A stretch of DNA of 33,854 bases from an uncultured Treponema sp. (GCF_945873775.1 NZ_CAMCEC010000024.1:1-33854), one strand, 5' to 3'; shown: positions 1-7,125, counted from the first letter of the stretch. Numbers and translations: made by a program. The notes: generated from the letters alone by a model not told the origin.

Positions 1-153
1 GAATTTTCAATGGCTTTTTTCTACCCCAAATTGCGAACTTTATTGTACACTATCCGTGCAGCTCACAGAAAAATGTACATTCCTCTGGTAATCTCATAAA
101 AAAATTCTTTATACCCATAAACAAATCCATCCTAATTTTCCTCACATTTTTTT

Positions 154-218
154 GTTGTAACTATTGACATTACACCTAACTTGGGTTATATTTTACCTGT
201 AACCCAAAAAGTTACAAC
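154..218. promoter_or_regulatory. Nested inverted repeats around the promoter of the 251 gene
   Basis: Two nested inverted repeats surround the promoter. The outer arms are GTTGTAAC (154-161) and GTTACAAC (211-218). The inner arms are TTGGGTTA (181-188) and TAACCCAA (200-207), and the inner left arm overlaps the -10 box. This placement suits an operator bound by a dimeric repressor, or two dimers looping the DNA. The regulator is not identifiable here and no regulator gene is adjacent. The repeats are visible directly; their role is inferred. Confidence 0.5.
164..192 (+). promoter_or_regulatory. Sigma-70-type promoter for the 251 gene
   Basis: A perfect -35 box TTGACA (164-169), a 17-bp spacer and a -10 box TATATT (187-192) lie about 58 bp before the start codon at 251. 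The near-consensus sequence suggests a strong housekeeping promoter, which fits the need for a repressor acting at the overlapping palindromes. Confidence 0.7.
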
Positions 219-250
219 GTGCACGCAAAAAAAATTATTCGAGGTGAATT

Positions 251-1042
251 ATGAACACAACAAAAAATCTTTCGGCAGGAACTGTAACGGTTTATGACTT
301 TGGAAAAATCAAACTTCACGCTTACGACACAAAGGACGCTCTTTGCGACGCGGCTTTTATTGTTGAAGGCGAAAACTCGCTTGTGGGAATAGAACTTCCT
401 GCATTCACGGAAAATCTTGACGCCTGGAAGGAATACATTGCTTCTCTCAAAAAACCGATGAACGACGTTATCATCAGCGACCATCCGGCCGGCGCGGACT
501 ATATCAAGGGAATGAACGTTTGGGGAACGGCAAACGCGCAAAAATCTGTGAGCGGCGGAACTGCATTCGGAATCACGCAGGGGCTTTTGAAGGCGTTCGG
601 ACCTGGTTTCCGCGGAAATTTCGTGGCTTCAATCAAAAACATTCTGCACGAAGGAAAAAACACAGTCTCCGGAATCGACTTTGTGATTTATGACCGAGGA
701 TCTTCGTTCGACGTTGAGATTCCGGACGCAAACGCGATTTACACCCACATGCTCGGAAAGTACGTCCATTCTATTATCGGTTCAGACGCGCACGCCGCCA
801 CAATGATTGAAATTCTTGAGTCATACCAGAAAGCCGGCTACAAGTACATTCTTTCAAGCCACGCGAACGTCGAGGAGCAGGACGCGGTAGCAGAAAAAAT
901 TGCCTACGTGAAAGAAATCCGCGAGCTTGCCGCACAATGCAAAACCCGCGAGGCATTTCTTTCCGCCGCAGAAAAAGCGTTCCCGAAATACACCGGAAAA
1001 AACTATCTTGAAATGACGGCAGGGAATTTTTATTCTTTGTAA
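251..1042 (+). CDS. Degenerate metallo-beta-lactamase-fold protein, 263 aa
   Basis: The ATG at 251 follows a good ribosome binding site (GAGGTGA at 241-247). The layout resembles a metallo-beta-lactamase (MBL) fold: an N-terminal beta-rich segment (VYDFGKIKLHAY), then IISDHPAGADY near residue 75-85 where an MBL enzyme would have HxHxDH, and a C-terminal YILSSHANVEEQ segment. The metal-binding signature is incomplete, with SDHPAGAD replacing the His-rich motif, so it may be a non-hydrolytic or altered relative. No signal peptide or membrane segment is seen, so it is probably cytoplasmic. It stands alone, with its own promoter upstream and a terminator downstream. The fold is inferred from pattern only; an uncharacterised protein is the alternative. 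Confidence 0.6.
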   Translation: MNTTKNLSAGTVTVYDFGKIKLHAYDTKDALCDAAFIVEGENSLVGIELPAFTENLDAWKEYIASLKKPMNDVIISDHPAGADYIKGMNVWGTANAQKSVSGGTAFGITQGLLKAFGPGFRGNFVASIKNILHEGKNTVSGIDFVIYDRGSSFDVEIPDANAIYTHMLGKYVHSIIGSDAHAATMIEILESYQKAGYKYILSSHANVEEQDAVAEKIAYVKEIRELAAQCKTREAFLSAAEKAFPKYTGKNYLEMTAGNFYSL

Positions 1043-1051
1043 CATTCTAAA

Positions 1052-1105
1052 AAACGGCTCTCATAATAATCATAAAAACTATATTTGAGAGCCGTTTGCA
1101 TTTTT
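1052..1105 (+). terminator. Rho-independent terminator after the 251 gene
   Basis: A 12-bp perfect stem is formed by AAACGGCTCTCA (1052-1063) and TGAGAGCCGTTT (1086-1097), with a loop of about 22 nt, followed by a short T-rich tail at 1101-1105. It begins 10 bp after the stop codon. The loop is longer than usual but the stem is strong. Confidence 0.7.
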
Positions 1106-1140
1106 CAAGTGATTTTTAGGGCGACTTTTTGCTACGCAAA

Positions 1141-1240
1141 AACCGGGCTTTTCGGGGTTCCACTTTCGTTTCATTGTTTTGTTCTGGTTTCGACCGGCTC
1201 AACCGCCACAAAACAACGCTCCGCGCCCCTACAATCCCTG
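1141..1240 (-). repeat. Decayed copy of repeat family D
   Basis: Read on the minus strand, this stretch begins AGGGATTGTAGGGGCG and ends CCCCGAAAAGCCCGG. These match the ends of the better copies of the dispersed D element (AGGGATTGGAGC ... GAAGCCCCGG). A piece related to repeat family B (TTTCGACCGGCTCAACC) sits inside at about 1188-1204. No gene start follows it; it points into the terminator of the 251 gene. The assignment rests on short end similarities only. Confidence 0.35.
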
Positions 1241-1293
1241 CCGCGACAAACATATTTGCTGCAAGATTGATGGGCAATGACAGTTCGATTTAT

Positions 1294-1395
1294 TGTCATT
1301 CCCGCACTTGATGCTGCGATGTTTGCCTAGCAAACTCGGTCAGGAATCTGTTGCGATGCTTGAAAATGGATTGTCGGATCAAGTCCGACAATGAC
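1294..1395. repeat. Repeat family A copy with nested palindrome
   Basis: The copy runs from TGTCATT (1294) to AATGACA (1395). It contains a stem CCCGCACTTGATGC whose matching arm is interrupted at 1315-1342 by a short palindromic insert, GTTTGC-cta-GCAAAC flanked by GCGAT and TCGGTC. A second unit (ATTGTCGGATCAAGTCC, continuing to GACAATGAC) follows. The same design recurs at 16333, 20707 and 25466. Confidence 0.75.
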
Positions 1396-1403
1396 ACACA
1401 AAA

Positions 1404-1626
1404 TTAAGTCCGGCCGTGCTGAATCTTTGTCAATATCATCGCCAGGATTGCGGCGAAAATGCGTGCCAAAACTGTGCTCCACCAGATCATAATCTGACCG
1501 CCGAACAGAGGTGGCAGAATCAGCATGAAAAGAAGCATCAGAAGCGGCTCGACAAAAGTGAGAATGTAGGACAGCGTGCTTTTTCCATCGCATAAAAACT
1601 TGCGGTTGCAATTCTTGCTTGCTCAT
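1404..1626 (-). pseudogene. Internally deleted MATE-type efflux transporter
   Basis: The intact start is an ATG at 1626 behind AAAGGATAAAAC, giving MSKQEL. The rest of any transporter is found only in the next reading frame: about 70 codons ending at TAA 1404-1406 and rich in hydrophobic residues (LLMLLFMLILPPLFGG, then WWSTVLARIFAAILAMIL). This two-helix pattern with GG..IMIWWS resembles the last helices of MATE multidrug exporters, which are normally about 450 aa. I infer that most of the gene was lost by an internal deletion that also shifted the frame. The family call is from pattern only; another polytopic transporter is possible. A palindromic operator lies just upstream. Confidence 0.5.
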
Positions 1627-1641
1627 GTTTTATCCTTTGTA

Positions 1642-1665
1642 AATTAGTCTGATTTCGTACTAATT
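1642..1665 (-). promoter_or_regulatory. MarR-like palindromic operator before the transporter remnant
   Basis: AATTAGT (1642-1648) and ACTAATT (1659-1665) form a perfect 7-bp inverted repeat separated by 10 bp, 16-23 bp upstream of the transporter start codon. Such TTAGT/ACTAA palindromes are typical of MarR-family operators in front of efflux genes. No MarR gene remains next to it, which fits a decayed regulator-pump locus. Confidence 0.45.
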
Positions 1666-1685
1666 ATCAAGCAGAAAAATGTCGT

Positions 1686-1787
1686 TCATTTTGAAAGTTC
1701 GTGGCTTTTGCTGGTTCTGGTGCAGAATTTGTATGCGCCGTTTTGTAGGCAGAAGCCATAGTTTTTGAGTTTTTCAGAATTGATTTT
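1686..1787 (-). pseudogene. Possible C-terminal gene remnant
   Basis: A short open stretch without a start codon encodes a peptide including SEKLKNYGFCLQNGAYKF and stops at TGA 1686-1688. Its composition looks protein-like, but I cannot name the family. It lies between the XRE regulator and the transporter remnant and may be the tail of a lost gene of that locus. Chance coding is not excluded. Confidence 0.22.
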
Positions 1788-1804
1788 TCTATGAAGTCAC
1801 CGCT

Positions 1805-2131
1805 CTACAAATCCTCGCAGATTGCGTCAATCAGCGCGCCGACATTTTTTCTGTCGCGGGAAGACATGGACTCAAGTTTGTCAGCCATTTTGCGGATTTC
1901 CGGAGAATATTTTTTTTCGCTTTCGGCATGAGATTTTCCGTTCACAAGATACTCAACGGAGACATTCAGGGCGGATGCAATTTTTACGGCCACATCAGCG
2001 GACGGAATCGAGCTGTTCTCCTTAAGATAATTGCTCACCGAACCGGCGTTAAGTCCGGCGCGCGCGGCAAGCTCCTTTATCATCAGCCCCTGATAAGAAA
2101 TCTCGTCTCGTAAATTTTCCTTGAATCCCAT
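1805..2131 (-). CDS. XRE-family HTH transcriptional regulator, 108 aa
   Basis: Residues 10-65 form a cro/cI-type helix-turn-helix: MIKELAARAGLNAGSVSNYL followed by ADVAVKIASALNVSVEYLV. A charged C-terminal helix (about 75-108) probably serves dimerisation. The gene is divergent from the 2274 gene, and the shared intergenic region holds an inverted repeat that could be its operator, so autoregulation and control of the 2274 gene are likely. The ATG at 2131 has no clear Shine-Dalgarno sequence, and TACAAT sits just upstream of it, so a leaderless transcript is possible. It ends in TAG. Confidence 0.85.
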   Translation of the reverse strand: MGFKENLRDEISYQGLMIKELAARAGLNAGSVSNYLKENSSIPSADVAVKIASALNVSVEYLVNGKSHAESEKKYSPEIRKMADKLESMSSRDRKNVGALIDAICEDL

Positions 2132-2141
2132 GCATAAAATT

Positions 2142-2217
2142 GTACGTTAATTTACTGATTTTACGTTGACTTACAGTAAACTTACGTATATAATTCAAGT
2201 TAAGTAAATTTACGTAC
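2142..2217. promoter_or_regulatory. Inverted operator pair and promoter between the 2131 and 2274 genes
   Basis: GTACGTTAATTTACT (2142-2156) and AGTAAATTTACGTAC (2203-2217) are inverted copies with one mismatch. Between them lies a near-consensus plus-strand promoter: TTGACT (2166-2171), 17 bp, TATAAT (2189-2194). Further TTACGT and TTTACT half-sites fill the spacer. The XRE protein encoded at 1805-2131 is the obvious candidate ligand. The arrangement resembles a small divergent genetic switch. Confidence 0.65.
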
Positions 2218-2273
2218 AGACAGAATTACGCGTAGAAATACGAAATAGTAACAAGATATTGGAGGTATAGAAA

Positions 2274-2609
2274 ATGAGTTTTTTAACCTTAAATGAATTG
2301 ATTTCAAGACTGAATTTAAAAGAAAATGACAAAATAACTTGCGATGCTATTTACTCATTTTTTGGTAACAATGGATTCTATGGAAAACATTATGACAATT
2401 CAAATGGTTTAGACACCTATACAATAGAAATGAAAAAGGAACTCACCCTTGTTCAAAATGTAAACAGATGTGGATATAAATTTTCCGATGAAAAAAGCAG
2501 ATTCGTTTATGATGAGGAAACCAAAACAATATTCATATTCACCTATGATCCGGAAATGGAACACGGAATTTCAAAGGGGATTGTTTCTATTCTAAAAGTC
2601 AAAAGCTAA
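2274..2609 (+). CDS. Hypothetical protein, 111 aa
   Basis: The ATG at 2274 follows a strong ribosome binding site (TTGGAGG at 2260-2266). I do not recognise the family. The product is soluble, with no signal peptide or membrane helix; it has an N-terminal helical segment (LNELISRLNLKENDK) and then aromatic-rich beta segments (FFGNNGFYGKHY, TIFIFTYDPEME). The base composition is AT-richer than the neighbouring lipoprotein genes, hinting at acquisition. It is divergent from the XRE regulator and under a near-consensus promoter, so a two-gene module with the regulator is plausible. The next gene starts 17 bp later and may be partly co-transcribed. Confidence 0.7.
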   Translation: MSFLTLNELISRLNLKENDKITCDAIYSFFGNNGFYGKHYDNSNGLDTYTIEMKKELTLVQNVNRCGYKFSDEKSRFVYDEETKTIFIFTYDPEMEHGISKGIVSILKVKS

Positions 2610-2626
2610 ATAAGTCCGGCATTGTC

Positions 2627-3568
2627 TTGAAAAGGAACATTTTTCTTCTATTATATTTGCTCGTTTCTGCTCCGTTTTTTGCTGAGGATTATCTTGGCAG
2701 TCCGGATTTTATAGCGCAGCGCGGATTCGGAAAATCGGAGGCGGAAGCCCGGCAGAACGCGCTCGCCGCTCTGTCAAGATTTTTTCAGGTGAGCATTTCT
2801 GTAAATTCGGCGGAAAGGACAACGGTTATAGACACAGATTCCCGCACTTCGATTTCAGAGGAAGTTTTTGTGAATTCAAAAGCTGAACTTTTTGCAGTTC
2901 ATTTTACAAAAGCCCGATTTGACAGAAAACAGAAAATCTATGAGACAACGGCATTCATCGACCGCGAGGAAGCGTGGAAAATCTGCCGGCCGAGAATTGA
3001 AAGCGACCTAAAAACTTTTGAAGACTTCTGGTCAAATGCGGAAAAGCAAAAAGAAACACTCCTGAAAATAACAGAATTCTCAAAAGCCGGAAAATTCGCG
3101 GAAAAAAACGGACTTGAAGACAAACTTGATTTTGCTCTAGTTATTTATCCCGAAAGCGAATCACTTTTCGCAAAGACACGGAACCAAATTTCAGAACTGA
3201 AGCCTCTCATAAAACGGCTCTGCGGAAAATTTGCTGTTCAGGTTGAATGTGAAAACGACTTTGAGAATTCTGCTGCTCAAGCCGCAAAATCATCATTCGC
3301 AAAAATAGGAATCGTCACGGCGGAAAGCAATGCCGAATATATATGCCACATAAAAATCAGCCTGAACGGAAAAATCCTTCCTGCAGGATATTTCTACACA
3401 CCGTCTGTCACAATCGAAATCTCAAACGGAGACAGAACAATTTTGTCACTGTCAGAACAACTGGCAAAAACCGGTGCAAAAAATGAGCAAATTGCAGAGC
3501 GGCGCGCATATTCCGCAATAGCAGAATGTGTCTCGGATTTGTTAAACAGGGAATTCATGTCTTTTTAG
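2627..3568 (+). CDS. LPP20-like exported envelope protein, 313 aa
   Basis: A signal peptide (MKRNIFLLLYLLVSAPFFAED) suggests export with cleavage near residue 19. Residues 33-60 (GFGKSEAEARQNALAALSRF) match the start of the LPP20 domain, which is found in FlgP and related outer-membrane-associated proteins. The rest is charged alpha/beta sequence. The start is TTG at 2627, chosen because it directly precedes the signal peptide; no strong Shine-Dalgarno is visible. It heads an operon with two lipoproteins. In Vibrio, LPP20-type FlgP works with CsgG-like FlgO near the flagellar base; a similar envelope role is inferred, not shown. It ends in TAG. Confidence 0.65.
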   Translation: MKRNIFLLLYLLVSAPFFAEDYLGSPDFIAQRGFGKSEAEARQNALAALSRFFQVSISVNSAERTTVIDTDSRTSISEEVFVNSKAELFAVHFTKARFDRKQKIYETTAFIDREEAWKICRPRIESDLKTFEDFWSNAEKQKETLLKITEFSKAGKFAEKNGLEDKLDFALVIYPESESLFAKTRNQISELKPLIKRLCGKFAVQVECENDFENSAAQAAKSSFAKIGIVTAESNAEYICHIKISLNGKILPAGYFYTPSVTIEISNGDRTILSLSEQLAKTGAKNEQIAERRAYSAIAECVSDLLNREFMSF

Positions 3569-3594
3569 ACATAACAATATAGATAGGAGAACTT

Positions 3595-4611
3595 ATGAAA
3601 AAAATCATTTTTGGAACGGTCATTGCGGCGGCTCTTTTTGCGACAGGCTGCGCAACCACAGGAAATTCGGCAACAATCCCGATGGCGGAAAGGAAGTCAG
3701 ATTCGGGTGTGAAAATCGCCGGCATCGAGACAACCGTAGTTGACTGGGACGGAAGAACATTCGGAACGGAAGCGGTTCCTTCATGGCTTTCTGCGGCGGC
3801 ACGCGGAGACTATTCTGCATACATAAGCACTTTCAAAAAGAAGGACAGCGACATCTTCAGAAATTCCACGGGATACGGAGCTGACGTGCGTTCGGCTACA
3901 ATGCGTGCGGATATGGCTTACTCACGGAAAATTGCGCGTGAACTACAGCAGAGCATAAATGTCTATGCGGCGGAACAGGCAAGAAGCGGAAATCTAAACG
4001 ATGAGACACGTCAGGCGATTGAGGAAGTCACAAAGACACAGAGCGATGCTCAAATCACCGGACATCAGAAGGCGACTGAATTTTGGCAGCGCGTAATCAC
4101 AGAAGATCCTGACAGCGGCGAAAAGACAAGCCAGTACATCGTCTACCAAATTTATCAAATTTCGGCGGCAACATGGACGCAGACAACCGCAAAGTATGTG
4201 AAAAATGTTCTCGGTGAACTTTCTGAAAACTTGACGCCAGAACAGGATTTTGTGAAGAACCTGGTGAGTGAAATGATTCACGACGCACGTTTTCCGACCG
4301 TCATGAGTCAGGAAGAGGCAAAACAGAGCGCGGAAATCAACAAAAAAATTGCCGACGCGCAGATTGCGCTAATGCCGGAAGAACAGAAAGCAGCAGCAAA
4401 TCAGGCGCTCGCACAGATTATGCAGGACGGAAACACTGAACGGACAAAAATTCTTGCGGACGCAAAAACGGAGCAGACAAAGGCGGCGGCCGACGCCACA
4501 AAAATGGCCTACGCATCGGGAAACAAAATCTATCAGTCCGCGGCGACAATCTCAGCGGCGGATAAAGAATGGGCTGATGCAGAGGCGATTGCGGCTTCAA
4601 TTCTGTTTTAG
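3595..4611 (+). CDS. Lipoprotein with helical repeat-rich body, 338 aa
   Basis: The start ATG follows AGGAGAA. A lipoprotein signal peptide ends in the lipobox FATGC, so Cys19 would be lipidated. Residues 50-75 (TVVDWDGRTFGTEAVPSWL) suggest a compact N-terminal domain. From about residue 100 the protein is mostly amphipathic helix, and the C-terminal third (AEINKKIADAQIALMPEEQK onward) is Ala/Gln/Lys-rich and likely a coiled coil. It lies between the LPP20-like and CsgG-like genes and is probably a periplasm-facing partner of both. I do not recognise a named family. It ends in TAG; reading past it would add 39 unlikely codons. Confidence 0.75.
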   Translation: MKKIIFGTVIAAALFATGCATTGNSATIPMAERKSDSGVKIAGIETTVVDWDGRTFGTEAVPSWLSAAARGDYSAYISTFKKKDSDIFRNSTGYGADVRSATMRADMAYSRKIARELQQSINVYAAEQARSGNLNDETRQAIEEVTKTQSDAQITGHQKATEFWQRVITEDPDSGEKTSQYIVYQIYQISAATWTQTTAKYVKNVLGELSENLTPEQDFVKNLVSEMIHDARFPTVMSQEEAKQSAEINKKIADAQIALMPEEQKAAANQALAQIMQDGNTERTKILADAKTEQTKAAADATKMAYASGNKIYQSAATISAADKEWADAEAIAASILF

Positions 4612-4659
4612 AAGAACAATTAGAGGCACGACTTTCCAGTCAGATTTTTTTCCCGCCAG

Positions 4660-4682
4660 ATTCCCGCTTCAAGTGCGGGAAT
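4660..4682. repeat. Repeat family A half unit
   Basis: The palindrome ATTCCCGC (4660-4667) with GCGGGAAT (4675-4682) and a TTCAAGT loop is one stem of the family A element. It sits between the two lipoprotein genes and may reduce or process read-through in the operon transcript. Confidence 0.7.
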
Positions 4683-4718
4683 TACAATAGAATTTCAGTT
4701 CACAAATAAGGAAAATCA

Positions 4719-6197
4719 ATGAAAAAAAATCTTCCGGCAATCATCTTGGCAGCGACCGTCATTCTGGCGTCATGTGCGTCAAATTCGGTTTCAGCAGCCT
4801 CATCGGAATCAAAGGATTCCGGACAGACGATGTTTTCTGAAAACATCTCATCCGGGAATTCCCAAAAAAACTTGTACAAAGGAAAAGGAATCGCCGTCGC
4901 AGTATGTCAGCCGGAAATCAGCGTAACTGCAAAAAACGAAGAATGGATTTCGCAGTATTTTCAGGACTCGCTCACGACAAAATTCTCAAGATTCTCAAAA
5001 ATGACGGTTCTTGACAGAAAAAACGAGTCGCTGATAAAAGCCGAGCAGGAACTTTCCGAAAGCGGATACTACAGCGACGAGAATGCGGCTCAAATCGGAC
5101 AGCTGACAAACGCGCAGATTGTAGTAACCGGAAGCATCCGGAAAATCGCAGGCAGTTACGAGGTTAATTTCCGCGCAAATGATGTCGCCACAAATGAAAT
5201 TCGCGCAAGCACGGACGGACGCTATTCCGCCCCTGAAATTCAGAGCGGAAAAGCCGTAAATAAAACCGCAGAGTCGCTTCTTGAAGGACTTGGAATAGAA
5301 TTTACCGATAAAGAAAAAGCTGCCTTTGCGGAATCGGACAAAACTGAAAACAGCTCGATAATGAATCTTGCAAAAGGCAATTTCGCAAAGGAAAACGACA
5401 GTCTGATTGAGGCTCTCGCGGCATACAGCCAGGTCGGAGAAAAAGTGAAGTGGCAATACGAAGCTATGTCGAACAGCAGTCAGATAATTTCGGGTTCATT
5501 CAATACAGACGGAATTCTTGCGAAAATCGACAGCTACAGTACAAGAATAGAACACTGGAATAAACTTTTCTTGCAGCTTGAAGCATACATGAACGAAAAT
5601 TCAATGTTCATCGTCTATGACTTTTCTAACGTCAACGACAACATAAATATGCAAAAAAGGACTGCAGATTTTGAAATTCATCCAGGCATAAAATGCGTTC
5701 CGAACGCTGTCGCAATGAAAGTCTGGGCAACAGTCATGAACGAATGGAAGACCTTGTTTGAAGACAGGAACAACAATGTATGGACAAAAAGCGTCTCAAA
5801 ACCAGTGTTCGGAGCATACGAGGGCGGACGGCACTCAGCAGAAATATGGGTTCCCTATAGTTTAAGATATGTTTTCGCCGTGAATGTCGGACTGTTCGAC
5901 GATGACGGTTACCTCATCAAAAAATTCAAGGTAAACACAGATTCTGATGAAGGCTTTATAGCACGCGACGGCGGATTCATCGTAGACGAAATCGTTCCGA
6001 AACCACAGAGAAATTATTTCACCGGCGGAAAATGGAAAACAGTTTATTTTGAGGGAATAACCATAGATGACTTAAAGCACGGCATGAATTTCCAGGTGAT
6101 TGACGCAACGACCGAAATATTCAGCCGGCAGGGACGCGTTTACAAAAATCCAGCCGCGATTCTGAGTGCGGAAGAATTCATGCAGGAATATCCATAA
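4719..6197 (+). CDS. CsgG/FlgO-like lipoprotein, 492 aa
   Basis: The lipobox LASC gives a lipidated Cys19. Residues 50-190 have the CsgG/FlgO pattern: GIAVAVCQPEI, then TVLDRKNESLIKAEQELSES, then GQLTNAQIVVTGSI and YEVNFRANDVATNEI. This domain assembles into, or associates with, outer-membrane rings in curli and flagellar systems. The C-terminal half (about 200-492) is specific to this protein, with aromatic beta-rich stretches such as LRYVFAVNVGLFDDDGYL. It is the third gene of the LPP20-lipoprotein-CsgG set. There is no nearby csgA or flagellar gene, so the cargo or partner is unknown. Confidence 0.65.
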   Translation: MKKNLPAIILAATVILASCASNSVSAASSESKDSGQTMFSENISSGNSQKNLYKGKGIAVAVCQPEISVTAKNEEWISQYFQDSLTTKFSRFSKMTVLDRKNESLIKAEQELSESGYYSDENAAQIGQLTNAQIVVTGSIRKIAGSYEVNFRANDVATNEIRASTDGRYSAPEIQSGKAVNKTAESLLEGLGIEFTDKEKAAFAESDKTENSSIMNLAKGNFAKENDSLIEALAAYSQVGEKVKWQYEAMSNSSQIISGSFNTDGILAKIDSYSTRIEHWNKLFLQLEAYMNENSMFIVYDFSNVNDNINMQKRTADFEIHPGIKCVPNAVAMKVWATVMNEWKTLFEDRNNNVWTKSVSKPVFGAYEGGRHSAEIWVPYSLRYVFAVNVGLFDDDGYLIKKFKVNTDSDEGFIARDGGFIVDEIVPKPQRNYFTGGKWKTVYFEGITIDDLKHGMNFQVIDATTEIFSRQGRVYKNPAAILSAEEFMQEYP

Positions 6198-6328
6198 AAA
6201 TCATTCCAATCGCAGAGTTTTCTTACAAAAACTCGCATAAAAATAAATCCGTTGGAGAACCGCATAAAGCCCGACCGTTGCGGTTGTTTAGCTTGCCGAA
6301 ACTAAAGCGCAAGTAACGCCCTTGCACT
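6198..6328. other. Intergenic region with D- and B-like fragments
   Basis: No gene is seen. GAGTTTT (6215-6221) and AAAACTC (6228-6234) form a hairpin resembling the second hairpin of the D element, followed by a GGAG ... GCCCG stretch that may be a decayed D tail. At about 6286-6302, TTTAGCTTGCCGAAACTAAA resembles family B. The hairpin could end transcription of the lipoprotein operon, but no clear T-run follows. Confidence 0.3.
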
Positions 6329-6817
6329 TCACTTTCTTTCATCTGTTACGATGTGCTCGATTCCAGGGTGCGGGCGGGTCAGATAGTCTTTCAGGAAAGC
6401 TGGGAAGGCTTTGTGTTTGTCGAGGTCGTCGATGGGAATCCAGTGCATTTCTTCTTTTACGCCGTGGGTTATGCTGTCGCTTTTGAGTTTCTGAGTTCCG
6501 CGCGGTTTCATCAGGAAATAGAAGCTGATTTCGTGGCAGTCAAGTCCTTTTAGCGTTCCTCTGTTCTGGCTGAAGAAATTTTCGTGGATTACCGCGAGCC
6601 GGTCGATTTCGTAAGGCACGCCGGTTTCTTCCAGGACTTCGCGCTTAACCGCATCTTCGGCAGTCTCGCCGTGGTGGACTCCGCCGCCAATCGAATAGTA
6701 ATAATCCTCCAGCTCGTTTCCGGCGAACAGGACGCAGCCGTTTTCCACGATGATTGCCCCGGCCCGGTAGCGGAACCAGTTTTTTTCTTTTGTAAAGCAG
6801 CAGTCGAAGTCTTGCAT
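6329..6817 (-). CDS. NUDIX hydrolase, 162 aa
   Basis: The NUDIX box is complete: G45-x5-E51-x7-R59-E60-V-x-E63-E64-x-G66-V (GGGVHHGETAEDAVKREVLE...). This motif binds the metal and cleaves nucleoside diphosphate-linked substrates; the exact substrate cannot be told. I start at ATG 6817 (MQDFDCCFTKEKNWF) because GGGAG lies 6 nt before it. An upstream in-frame ATG at 6856 would add 13 residues without a good binding site. A promoter and hairpin leader lie further upstream. The gene faces away from the lipoprotein operon and ends in TGA. Confidence 0.85.
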   Translation of the reverse strand: MQDFDCCFTKEKNWFRYRAGAIIVENGCVLFAGNELEDYYYSIGGGVHHGETAEDAVKREVLEETGVPYEIDRLAVIHENFFSQNRGTLKGLDCHEISFYFLMKPRGTQKLKSDSITHGVKEEMHWIPIDDLDKHKAFPAFLKDYLTRPHPGIEHIVTDERK

Positions 6818-6870
6818 TTGAATCTCCCATAAAAACTCCGCATAGCGGCGAGCCATGGATGACGAGAATC

Positions 6871-6938
6871 ACAGTTTGTGAAAGCAACGCTTGAGCAAAC
6901 TGTAATGATAAAAATTACACGGATGTAATTTTTATCAT
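6871..6938 (-). promoter_or_regulatory. Hairpin leader with 7-codon ORF upstream of the NUDIX gene
   Basis: Two strong hairpins occupy the likely 5-prime UTR. The first is a 15-bp perfect stem, 6905-6919 with 6924-6938, around a CGGA loop. The second has arms ACAGTTTG (6871-6878) and CAAACTGT (6896-6903). A strong Shine-Dalgarno (GGAGGC at 6939-6944, minus strand) stands just before an ATG at 6938 that opens a seven-residue ORF, MIKITSV, ending at 6915 inside the first hairpin. Leader-peptide or RNA-structure control of the NUDIX gene is possible; a decayed mobile palindrome is the alternative. Confidence 0.45.
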
Positions 6939-6953
6939 GCCTCCTTGTGTGTT

Positions 6954-6986
6954 TGTGATTATATCACAGAAAATGTGATTTGTTTA
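6954..6986 (-). promoter_or_regulatory. Minus-strand promoter with TGTGAT/ATCACA operator
   Basis: On the minus strand, -35 TAAACA (6981-6986), a 17-bp spacer and a perfect -10 TATAAT (6958-6963) precede the NUDIX leader. The perfect palindrome TGTGATTATATCACA (6954-6968) covers the -10 box, and a third TGTGAT half-site at 6974-6979 makes a second inverted pair. The half-sites resemble those of CRP/FNR-family regulators, though the spacing is one base shorter than a classic CRP site. Location over the -10 suggests repression. Confidence 0.6.
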
Positions 6987-7004
6987 CCTGAGGCATACAA
7001 ATGC

Positions 7005-7125
7005 GTGAGGGATTGGAGTGGCGGCGCAGCCGTTGCGGAGCGGAGCAAGGCGAAGTGAAGCAATGTAAGGGCTTTGCCCTGAAACCACGGAAAGCCCGGC
7101 CGGAGCGAAGCGGCGGACACGCCCG
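7005..7125 (+). repeat. Divergent copy of repeat family D
   Basis: The copy starts GAGGGATTGGAGTGGCG and contains GGCGAAGTGAAGCAATG and GGAAAGCCCGGCCGGAGCG. These match the conserved parts of the D elements at 8064 and 9697 in the same order. It points towards the 3-prime end of the DUF554 gene and not to a start codon, so any downstream cassette gene has been lost or was never present. Confidence 0.55.

Noticed and set aside
1327-1626. A 99-residue protein on the minus strand
   Set aside because: The reading runs through a family A repeat, and the protein-like signal lies in the next frame, so it is a broken transporter and not an intact gene.
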